Shown here piece after piece: positions 17,132 to 23,449 of a stretch of 34,926 nt of DNA (positions within the stretch are counted from its first letter, which is position 1; every line of letters starts with the position of its first letter). A program made the position numbers and the translations under genes. Source of the stretch: Candidatus Aminicenantota bacterium. GTDB lineage: Bacteria > Acidobacteriota > Aminicenantia > Aminicenantales > Aminicenantaceae. The notes below the pieces were generated by a model. It did not search any database. It was not told the DNA's origin and saw only the letters and a program-made list of their open reading frames with translations. The stretch spans positions 1-34,926 of the forward strand of contig JAGGYH010000009.1 in assembly GCA_021162615.1 (NCBI GenBank), given 5' to 3'.

Positions 17132-17898
17132 TATGCTCGGTCTAAAAATTTTCCTATTATGATGTGTTCCATTTCTTCAGTATAGAGGTTTTCTACAGGA
17201 TGACCATTTTCAATTGTTGCATTTTTCAGATAATTTCCCATCCTGTCAATATTATTCCCTTCACAGCCCCTGCTTGCATAATACATGAGACAAGGAGAAA
17301 TGACTTCTATAAAAGAAAAACCCGGCTTCAAAATGCCCTCTTTTATAGAATAAGAGAGTCTCCGGCAGTGAAGAGGAGTCCATCTTGCGATATAAGAAGC
17401 CCCATGGTTTTTTAGAAGATGAGGAAGGTTGAACACAGCTTTAGGCTCGAATTTTCTGTCTTTCCTGCTGAAGTTGAAATCAGTGAATTTTTTATGAAAG
17501 AATAATGTGCTGCACACAAAGCTGTTTATATAGATGGCGCAGATGTCTGTTCCCTTGTCGCAGACATCCAGAAGGCCGTCAATACTGGAAACCATCAAGT
17601 CGCTGTCACTGAAAAAAACAATCACTTTGGACTGAGGATTTTTTTCCTTGAATTTTTTTGCCTCGTCAAATGGTTTCTCAACAATAATGTTTTTTAGGCT
17701 AAGATGGTGGCTTATTTTTCCAGTGCAGCTGAGTCCTGAAGATATAATGACAATTTTATCTTTTTTTATTTTCATCCTCTTCAAGGTCTGGATAAACGTA
17801 TTGACAACAATACCGATGCCGCATCCCGGGCACCAAATGGTGGGGAGGTTTTCGGTATGTAAAAGAGCATCTACGGGATGCGTTTGCTGCGTACCCAT
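17131..17898 (-). CDS. OFOR beta-subunit-like protein with degenerate TPP motif (copy 2)
   Basis: This is a paralogue of the downstream gene (255 residues from ATG 17898; a TTG at 17904 is the alternative). The cluster cysteines are kept: C23 and C26 in WCPGCG, C58 in GLSCTGK and C203 in SPCLMY. ARWTPLHCRRL and the C-terminal IIIGKFLDR tail match copy 1. The TPP site is more eroded: GDGD is SDSD (97-100), the HGRA segment is gone, and NNxIYGMTGG is replaced by NSFVCSTLFF. The start has no Shine-Dalgarno. A TTGACA/CAAAAT promoter just upstream would give an almost leaderless mRNA. It is the first gene of the five-gene overlapping operon. The role is unknown. Confidence 0.8.
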   Translation of the reverse strand: MGTQQTHPVDALLHTENLPTIWCPGCGIGIVVNTFIQTLKRMKIKKDKIVIISSGLSCTGKISHHLSLKNIIVEKPFDEAKKFKEKNPQSKVIVFFSDSDLMVSSIDGLLDVCDKGTDICAIYINSFVCSTLFFHKKFTDFNFSRKDRKFEPKAVFNLPHLLKNHGASYIARWTPLHCRRLSYSIKEGILKPGFSFIEVISPCLMYYASRGCEGNNIDRMGNYLKNATIENGHPVENLYTEEMEHIIIGKFLDRA

Positions 17899-17906
17899 AA
17901 CCAAGA

Positions 17907-17935
17907 ATTTTGGCTTATACCGGCTGCGTTGTCAA
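17907..17935 (-). promoter_or_regulatory. Putative promoter of the OFOR-like/Nfn operon
   Basis: A perfect TTGACA (17930-17935) is followed after 17 bases by CAAAAT (17907-17912), only nine bases before the ATG at 17898. This predicts a nearly leaderless transcript, consistent with the missing ribosome site. Confidence 0.4.
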
Positions 17936-17967
17936 GTTTTCTTGGGATTCGGAGCTTTCTAAGCAGA

Positions 17968-18066
17968 AAAAGTGATCATTCCGCGGCATATCTCCGTCCT
18001 CGCTCCACCCATCCCCCCGTGGGGAACCCCTTCCGCTGCGGGCGGAGACACGCCGCTTCATCACTT
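17968..18066. repeat. GC-rich long imperfect hairpin in the divergent spacer
   Basis: Nested inverted repeats are AAGTGAT (17970-17976) with ATCACTT (18060-18066), and GCGGCATATCTCCG (17983-17996) with CGGAGACACGCCGC (18043-18056; 12 of 14 pairs). Inside lies a CCCC-CGT-GGGG hairpin. The two mismatches are A:C on the plus strand and become G:U pairs in a minus-strand RNA. The block is much richer in G+C than its flanks. It makes up a third of the 312-base gap between the operon and the small secreted-protein gene. Its function is not known: it could be a structured RNA, terminator-like element or mobile repeat. Confidence 0.55.
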
Positions 18067-18145
18067 ATCTTTGATTCATCTTTTTTAAATTCAGGTACTC
18101 ATTTTTGCGAAGAGTCCCGGATGAAAAATAGTCAAAGCTTTATTT

Positions 18146-18165
18146 TTTTGAAAATTTTTTCAAAA
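18146..18165. promoter_or_regulatory. Perfect 20-base palindrome upstream of the secreted-protein gene
   Basis: TTTTGAAAATTTTTTCAAAA consists of two 9-base arms around TT, placed directly before the GGAAGA box at 18168. It is a candidate operator, though an AT-rich palindrome can also arise by chance. Confidence 0.35.
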
Positions 18166-18167
18166 TG

Positions 18168-18196
18168 GGAAGAAACCGGACTTAAAGGCAGTCTAA
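18168..18196 (+). promoter_or_regulatory. Candidate ECF-sigma promoter for the small secreted protein
   Basis: GGAAGA (18168-18173) and GTCTAA (18191-18196) are spaced by 17 bases. The pair repeats the motif in front of the ECF sigma gene at 18638-18665. The form resembles general ECF promoters (GGAAC-like -35, CGTC/GTCTAA-like -10). Confidence 0.4.
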
Positions 18197-18216
18197 ATAG
18201 GAAAAAGGAGGAAAGA

Positions 18217-18588
18217 ATGAAAAGAATTACTCTATTATCAGGAATTATGGTTTTATCGTTGCTGGCATTAGGTTTTAGCTGGCAAAATGTTGATGTTTCT
18301 GGAGATTGGGAATTAACATCCCAGAGTCCCCGGGGTGAATTCACCCAAAATGTTCATTTTGATCAAGAAGGAGAATCATTAAAAGTCACTATGGAAGGAC
18401 GACGCGGAGAAGAATCTACGGGAGAAGGGATCATAAAGGGCAGTGAGATCGAGTGGACTATAACCAGAAGCACTCCAAGAGGAGAGTTTACCGTAAACTA
18501 TACTGGTGTTGTGGAAGGCGATACGATGTCAGGCGAAGTGCAAATGGGAGATTTCGGTTCAATGGAATGGACTGCAAAGCGAAAGTGA
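18217..18588 (+). CDS. Small secreted beta-rich protein of unknown function
   Basis: I do not recognise the family. The 123-residue product has a signal peptide (MKRITLLSGIMVLSLLALGF) and then a short mature domain with alternating beta-strand pattern. A loose internal duplication is visible: SQSPRGEFTQN near residue 35 and RSTPRGEFTVN near residue 90. A lipocalin-like or DUF1579-like barrel is possible. AAGGAGG at 18205-18211 fixes the ATG; the frame is open further upstream but runs through the GC-rich hairpin and has no ribosome site. The shared promoter motif suggests it may belong to the regulon of the neighbouring ECF sigma factor as an envelope protein. Confidence 0.8.
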   Translation: MKRITLLSGIMVLSLLALGFSWQNVDVSGDWELTSQSPRGEFTQNVHFDQEGESLKVTMEGRRGEESTGEGIIKGSEIEWTITRSTPRGEFTVNYTGVVEGDTMSGEVQMGDFGSMEWTAKRK

Positions 18589-18637
18589 GTTAAACTAAAC
18601 GTTTATATTGGATAGAGAATAGAGAAAGACAATAATT

Positions 18638-18665
18638 GGAAGATTTTTCCTGACCTTTCGTCTAA
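18638..18665 (+). promoter_or_regulatory. Candidate autoregulatory ECF promoter
   Basis: GGAAGA (18638-18643) and CGTCTAA (18659-18665) are spaced by 15 bases, about 35 bases before the sigma start. The -10 part is one arm of a short palindrome GTCTAA-ATG-TTAGAC (18660-18674), so a regulator could also bind here. Confidence 0.5.
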
Positions 18666-18700
18666 ATGTTAGACAGAGGTTTACAAAGTGATATTGTTTT

Positions 18701-19255
18701 ATGGAAGAAGAAAAGATAGTACAGTCCGCACAAAAAGGAGATAAGGATGCATTTGGTATCCTTGTTGATAAATATAGGAATAAAATGTTTTATTTAGCGT
18801 ACAGTATGACAAACAACAGAGAAACAGCCGATGACTTGGCTCAGGAAATTTTTATAAAGGCTTACAGAGCGCTCCCAAGGTTCAACCTTGAATCGAAATT
18901 CAGCACATGGCTGTACAGAATCGCTATCAATACCATAAAGGATTTTTTCCGGAAAGAATCGGGTATAGAGAGAGTGAGTCTTCATGACCACATAGGAATT
19001 GAGGAGACGGTCGATTTTAATGGCCAAAGCGACAAGCAGGAAAAGCTAGAACTCATTAAGAAAAATATCGGCAAACTGCCGGAAAAGCACAGAATTATTC
19101 TTACTCTCAGAGATATCCAGGGGAAGTCATATTCGGAGATCGCTGAGATCCTTAATATTTCTCCGGGAACTGTGGATTCCAGGCTTTTCAGAGCCAGGAA
19201 AAAGCTAAGAAAGGTTATGGCTCCTTACTTAAGCCTTTTTAGGAGGGAATCATGA
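18701..19255 (+). CDS. ECF-type RNA polymerase sigma factor
   Basis: This is a 184-residue sigma-70 family member with only regions 2 and 4. Region 2 (about 20-95) includes ADDLAQEIFIKAYRALPRF and STWLYRIAINTIKDFFRK. Region 4 (about 125-180) has LPEKHRIILTLRDIQGKSYSEIAEIL, then the helix-turn-helix SPGTVDSRLFRARKKL. It directs RNA polymerase to ECF promoters and is normally held by the anti-sigma factor encoded next. The ATG has no clear ribosome site. Its stop overlaps the anti-sigma start by four bases. A promoter-like motif shared with the upstream secreted-protein gene suggests autoregulation. Confidence 0.93.
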   Translation: MEEEKIVQSAQKGDKDAFGILVDKYRNKMFYLAYSMTNNRETADDLAQEIFIKAYRALPRFNLESKFSTWLYRIAINTIKDFFRKESGIERVSLHDHIGIEETVDFNGQSDKQEKLELIKKNIGKLPEKHRIILTLRDIQGKSYSEIAEILNISPGTVDSRLFRARKKLRKVMAPYLSLFRRES

Positions 19256-19743
19256 AATGCAAAAAGGCAGAAAAGCTTATATCAAGGTCTCTTGACCGAG
19301 CTTTAAAGCCGGGGGAAGAGGAAGAGCTTTTAAAGCATTTGGAAGAATGCCACTTATGCCGGCAGAAAAAGGAAGAATATAAGAACATATTTGGGATGCT
19401 TGGAGAACAGGTTTTTCCAGAACCCAAACCTTATTTTTGGACACGCTTAAAGCCCAAGCTCAGAAGAGAGGCAAGTTACGAATCATGGCTGGCATGGAAA
19501 AAATGGGGCTTGCGAGCCGTCCCTGTTTCTCTGTTGGTTCTCATCGTGTTCGCATCTCTGGTCATGATTTTTGTTCCTTCTGAACAGAAAGAATTGAGCA
19601 GTGCTGAAATCCTTCTGCAGAACCAGAATCCTTTTATTGACAGCCTTCCTTTGTTGGAAGAAGGGCGCGTTGAAAACGAAAACATTCATCTTATCTTTAC
19701 TTCCATAAACGGAGAAAATGGAGTTAGGAGATATTTTCCATGA
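19252..19743 (+). CDS. Membrane-bound zinc-finger anti-sigma factor
   Basis: The N-terminal ~40 residues hold the ZAS signature HxxxCxxC (H29, C33, C36 in HLEECHLC), which binds zinc and clasps ECF sigma factors. One membrane segment follows at about 88-108 (AVPVSLLVLIVFASLVMIFV), then a periplasmic tail of about 55 residues. AGGAGG lies upstream within the sigma gene. The four-base overlaps with both neighbours (ATGA) imply coupled translation and a fixed ratio. It probably releases the sigma factor in response to an envelope signal; how is not visible. Confidence 0.88.
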   Translation: MKCKKAEKLISRSLDRALKPGEEEELLKHLEECHLCRQKKEEYKNIFGMLGEQVFPEPKPYFWTRLKPKLRREASYESWLAWKKWGLRAVPVSLLVLIVFASLVMIFVPSEQKELSSAEILLQNQNPFIDSLPLLEEGRVENENIHLIFTSINGENGVRRYFP

Positions 19744-20204
19744 AAAACAAATATAAAACAATCATAGTCATTTCCTTTATCATAGTGTTTGCCGCGGGGA
19801 TCGTAAGCGGCATATTTTGTGATAAATATTTTATTAACAAAGGGTTAACAAAGCCTCCCCGTGACCGAAAACCGCGGCCTCATTTCCCTACACTCGAGAT
19901 AATGTCTAAAGAACTTGACCTGGATAGTTCTCAGGAACAGGCAATCCGGGAAATATTTAAAAGGACAGAGGGAAAGCTTGATGAAGTAAGACGTCAGGTG
20001 GGCAAACAGTTCTTTTCCATACGGAAAGATCTTCTCACGGATATAAAAAACATCCTCAATGAGGAACAAAAAATAAAATTTGAGGAGATGATAGAACAGC
20101 ATCTCCAAGAGAGAAAAAAGGCAGCCCAAAGAACTAAAGACAAACCAAAAAAAGAAAAGCAAAAAGAAACAGGAGGATCATATGAAAAAGAAAATAATCA
20201 TTAG
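19740..20204 (+). CDS. Spy/CpxP-like periplasmic stress-sensor protein
   Basis: This 154-residue protein has an N-terminal membrane or signal segment (7-27). A helical domain with the LTxxQ-like pattern follows: LDLDSSQEQAIREIFKRTEGKLDEV, then ILNEEQKIKFEEMIEQH. The tail is very rich in Lys and Glu. This resembles Spy/CpxP and the periplasmic heavy-metal sensor family, which bind misfolded proteins or metals and modulate stress signalling. Placed between the anti-sigma gene and the efflux genes, it may supply the stress input. It overlaps the anti-sigma gene by four bases and the adaptor gene by 23. The function is inferred. Confidence 0.75.
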   Translation: MKNKYKTIIVISFIIVFAAGIVSGIFCDKYFINKGLTKPPRDRKPRPHFPTLEIMSKELDLDSSQEQAIREIFKRTEGKLDEVRRQVGKQFFSIRKDLLTDIKNILNEEQKIKFEEMIEQHLQERKKAAQRTKDKPKKEKQKETGGSYEKENNH

Positions 20205-21471
20205 TTCTGTCATAGGAATTATTGCTATTGTCGTGATTTTATATTTTACTGTGTTTAAGAAAGGCAGCTCTAACGGGCTTGTGTATCTAAAGGAAAAAGT
20301 AGACAGGGGTGATATTGAGGCGCTGGTCGACACAACAGGAGAGATCAATCCGGTGACTATAGTTGAGGTAGGGAGCCAGGTATCAGGTGAGATAGCGGAA
20401 ATTTATGTTGATTTTAATTCTGCGGTAAAGAAAAATCAGATAATAGCCAAACTTAACCCTGATCTTTTTCAAGCCTTAGTCAGTCAAAGAGAGGCGAACT
20501 ATCTCAGTGCCCAGGCCAGTGTAAAGAAGGCGGAAGTCACACTCCAAAACGCAAAGAAACAGCTGGACAGAACATTAGAGCTTTTTGAGAAAGATTTGGT
20601 TTCTATTGAAGAGAAGGAAAACGTTGAAGCGAACTATTTCAATGCCATGGCTGATTTACAGCAGGCTGAAGCCAGTCTTGAGCAGTCCAAGTCTCAACTT
20701 GAGTCGGCAAAAGTCGATCTTTCTCATACCATTATCCGGTCTCCGATTGATGGGATTGTGATAAGCCGTGATTACAATGTCGGTCAGACCGTGGCCGCAA
20801 GTTATCAGGCTCCTACGCTCTTTAAGATAGCCAATGACCTCTCTAAGATGCAGGTTGAATGTGAAGTGGATGAAGCGGATATAGGAAAGGTAAAAGAAGG
20901 CCAGAAGGTAAGGTTTACAGTGGATGCTTTTCCAAATGAAGAATTCCAGGGAATGGTAAGGCAGGTGAGGTATTCGGCTGTGGTTGAGTCTAATGTGGTG
21001 ACGTATCCCACAATTGTGGATGTTGAGAATCCTGAGATAAAATTAAGACCCGGAATGACCGCCACGGTATCTATCATTGTGGGGGAAGCAAGGAATGCCC
21101 TTCGTGTTCCCAATACAGCCTTGAGGTTTAGCCCTTCTCAGGAGGTTATGATGGAAATTTTTGCTGAGATGAGAAAGGCGAAGCAGGCACAGGGAGGAGG
21201 AGACCCTCAGGCTAAGGAGAATTCCTCAGGAGTTCCCAGCCAAAAGATGGGATTTGTCATGGCGCAAAACAGAAGGAATGACAGGGCCAGTGTTTGGATA
21301 GAAGATGAGAATGGAAAACTCAAGATACTCTTTATACGTACAGGAGTAACAGATAATGTATATACTGAAATAAAGAGTGATAGTTTAGAAGAAGGACAGG
21401 AAGTAATCGTTGGTAAAGGAGAAGAAAGAGATCAAAGAAGAGGACCTTCTATGATGAGGATGCTCCGCTAA
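20182..21471 (+). CDS. Periplasmic adaptor subunit (MacA/HlyD type) of an efflux pump
   Basis: This 429-residue membrane-fusion protein has an N-terminal membrane anchor (4-22) and a lipoyl-like half-motif (VEVGSQVSGEIAEIYVDFNS). A long coiled-coil hairpin spans about 100-190, a second lipoyl half contains IRSPIDGIVISRDYNVGQTV, and a beta-barrel with LRPGMTATVSI follows. It would link the ABC transporter in the inner membrane to the TolC-type channel. A Gln/Gly-rich insertion (KQAQGGGDPQ) sits near residue 345. AGGAGG precedes the ATG, which lies within the upstream gene. It is the first of the four pump genes. Confidence 0.92.
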   Translation: MKKKIIISSVIGIIAIVVILYFTVFKKGSSNGLVYLKEKVDRGDIEALVDTTGEINPVTIVEVGSQVSGEIAEIYVDFNSAVKKNQIIAKLNPDLFQALVSQREANYLSAQASVKKAEVTLQNAKKQLDRTLELFEKDLVSIEEKENVEANYFNAMADLQQAEASLEQSKSQLESAKVDLSHTIIRSPIDGIVISRDYNVGQTVAASYQAPTLFKIANDLSKMQVECEVDEADIGKVKEGQKVRFTVDAFPNEEFQGMVRQVRYSAVVESNVVTYPTIVDVENPEIKLRPGMTATVSIIVGEARNALRVPNTALRFSPSQEVMMEIFAEMRKAKQAQGGGDPQAKENSSGVPSQKMGFVMAQNRRNDRASVWIEDENGKLKILFIRTGVTDNVYTEIKSDSLEEGQEVIVGKGEERDQRRGPSMMRMLR

Positions 21472-21485
21472 GACAGGAAAGGACA

Positions 21486-22181
21486 ATGAGCGAAAACAAT
21501 ACTATTATTAAACTGGAGAATATTACCAAGACCTATGATATGGGCGAGACCAAGCTGGAAGCCCTGAAAGGAATTACCTATACCATAAAACGGGGAGAAA
21601 TGATGGCCATTATGGGCCCTTCTGGTTCCGGAAAATCCACGTTAATGAATATCATAGGTTGTTTGGACAAACCCACAAAAGGAACCTACTATCTTGAAGA
21701 CGAAAAAGTCTCCACCATGGATAAGAACCGCCTTGCCGGTATAAGGAATAGGCGAATCGGATTCGTTTTTCAAAATTTCAATCTTTTAGCAAGGACTTCA
21801 TCTCTTGAAAACGTTGAGCTTCCACTGATTTATTCGAATGTTCCGGCAAAAGAAGCCAGAGAGAAAGCCAGACAGGCGATTAAGCAGGTCGGATTAGAAG
21901 GATGGGAGGAGCATAAAACGAACCAGTTATCCGGCGGAGAAAAACAGAGAGTAGCCATTGCCAGGGCCCTTGTCAATAGCCCATCCTTGATTCTGGCAGA
22001 CGAGCCAACAGGAAACCTTGATACAAAAACAGGGATGGACATCATGGAAGTCTTTAAAAGCCTCCACGAGGAAAGCGGAATCACCATTATCCTGGTCACA
22101 CATGATCCGGAAATCTCAGATTATGCTGAAAATATCATTCATATTCGGGACGGTCTCATAGAGAAAGAGGATAGGAGGTAG
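21486..22181 (+). CDS. ABC transporter ATP-binding protein (MacB/LolD type)
   Basis: This is a 231-residue ATPase with Walker A GPSGSGKS (44-51), signature LSGGEKQR, Walker B LILADEP followed by TGNLD, and the switch-region His in VTHD. TGNLDTKTG and the ExxxM-rich start are typical of the MacB/LolD/FtsE subfamily. It pairs with the FtsX-like permease encoded downstream, with only two bases between the genes. It is probably the energy source of a MacAB-TolC-like export system for a toxic compound, peptide or lipid. The substrate is not visible. Confidence 0.95.
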   Translation: MSENNTIIKLENITKTYDMGETKLEALKGITYTIKRGEMMAIMGPSGSGKSTLMNIIGCLDKPTKGTYYLEDEKVSTMDKNRLAGIRNRRIGFVFQNFNLLARTSSLENVELPLIYSNVPAKEAREKARQAIKQVGLEGWEEHKTNQLSGGEKQRVAIARALVNSPSLILADEPTGNLDTKTGMDIMEVFKSLHEESGITIILVTHDPEISDYAENIIHIRDGLIEKEDRR

Positions 22182-22183
22182 TG

Positions 22184-23398
22184 ATGAAAATATTCAGAAC
22201 CATAAAAGTTGCGCTGAAGGCCCTGGGCCGAAACAAAATGCGCACTTTTTTAACAGCACTAGGCATCATAATCGGAGTGGGAGCCGTTATAGCTATGGTG
22301 AGTATCGGACAAGGAGCAAAGAAGGAAATCGAAAAGCGGTTCAGTGAAATGGGGACAAATCTTCTTTTTGTAAGGCCTGGAAGCAGGGAATTCAGAGGAC
22401 GTCATGGGGGAGGGGGGAGTTATGATACGCTTACGGATGCCGATGCCCAGGCTATTATCGAACAATGTAATCTGGTCCAGTATGTGTCCCCGAATGTCAA
22501 TACCAGAGTGCAGGTCATCTATTCGAACAAGAACTGGAATACTTCTATATATGGAGTGGGTGATAAATACCCTTTGATAAGGAACTGGGACATTGATGAA
22601 GGGGCGTTTTTTACCGAAGCTCAGGTTAAGACAGGCCAGAAAGTCTGTGTTTTGGGAAGCGAGGTAAACAACAATCTCTTTGAAGGCATGTCTCCTATCG
22701 GCCAGGTCATAAGAATCAAAAAAATTCCTTTTAGAGTCATAGGAACCATGAAGACAAAAGGCGAAGCCATGTGGTTTAGTCAGGATGATGTGATATTTAT
22801 TCCCTACACTACAGCCCAGACGAGACTGGTCGGGATAAACTATGTTCAGTCCATTGATGTATCAGCAGTTGAAGGGAGTGATACAGCAGAGGCACAGGAA
22901 CAGATAGAGGAATTATTAAGGATCCGACATAAGATTGCACCTGGAGCTGATGATGATTTCAATGTAAGGGATATGGCTGACATACAGGAAGGAGCGCAAG
23001 AATCCACTCAGATCCTCACTATTCTGCTGGGAGGGATTGCTTCCATATCACTGCTGGTGGGAGGCATTGGAATCATGAACATAATGCTGGTTTCTGTCAC
23101 TGAACGGATCCGGGAGATTGGAGTGAGGATGTCCGTAGGAGCAAGAGAGAATGATATCCTGCTTCAGTTTCTTATCGAGGCTATTGTCCTGAGTCTGATG
23201 GGAGGCATAATAGGAATTTTGCTGGGTGTTGGGAGTTCTAAGCTCATTTCTCAATTTGCAGGCATGGAGACTTCTGTATCTTTAGGTTCTATTTTGCTTG
23301 CGTTTTTATTTGCCGGATCGGTCGGTGTTTTCTTTGGCTTTTACCCGGCTAGAAAGGCATCCAAACTTAATCCTATTGATGCCCTTCGTTATGAATAG
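22184..23398 (+). CDS. ABC transporter permease (MacB/FtsX type)
   Basis: The 404-residue permease has an N-terminal membrane helix (MRTFLTALGIIIGVGAVIAM), a large periplasmic domain (about 45-275), and three C-terminal helices starting at ILLGGIASISLLVGGIGIMN. ERIREIGVRMSVGA and the ending FYPARKASKLNPIDALRYE are hallmark FtsX/MacB blocks. It lacks the fused ATPase of E. coli MacB and uses the separate upstream ATPase. ATG 22184 is preferred over GTG 22181 because AGGAGG then sits at five bases rather than two. Confidence 0.94.
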   Translation: MKIFRTIKVALKALGRNKMRTFLTALGIIIGVGAVIAMVSIGQGAKKEIEKRFSEMGTNLLFVRPGSREFRGRHGGGGSYDTLTDADAQAIIEQCNLVQYVSPNVNTRVQVIYSNKNWNTSIYGVGDKYPLIRNWDIDEGAFFTEAQVKTGQKVCVLGSEVNNNLFEGMSPIGQVIRIKKIPFRVIGTMKTKGEAMWFSQDDVIFIPYTTAQTRLVGINYVQSIDVSAVEGSDTAEAQEQIEELLRIRHKIAPGADDDFNVRDMADIQEGAQESTQILTILLGGIASISLLVGGIGIMNIMLVSVTERIREIGVRMSVGARENDILLQFLIEAIVLSLMGGIIGILLGVGSSKLISQFAGMETSVSLGSILLAFLFAGSVGVFFGFYPARKASKLNPIDALRYE

Positions 23399-23449
23399 AA
23401 ATTGTTTTGAAACCATAAAATTTAAGAGATTGATTATTAGGAGGAGAAG

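Noticed and set aside
17878-18216. Long upstream extension of the small secreted protein
   Set aside because: It runs antisense to the redox operon start and through the GC-rich hairpin, has no ribosome site, and would bury the signal peptide. AAGGAGG supports ATG 18217.
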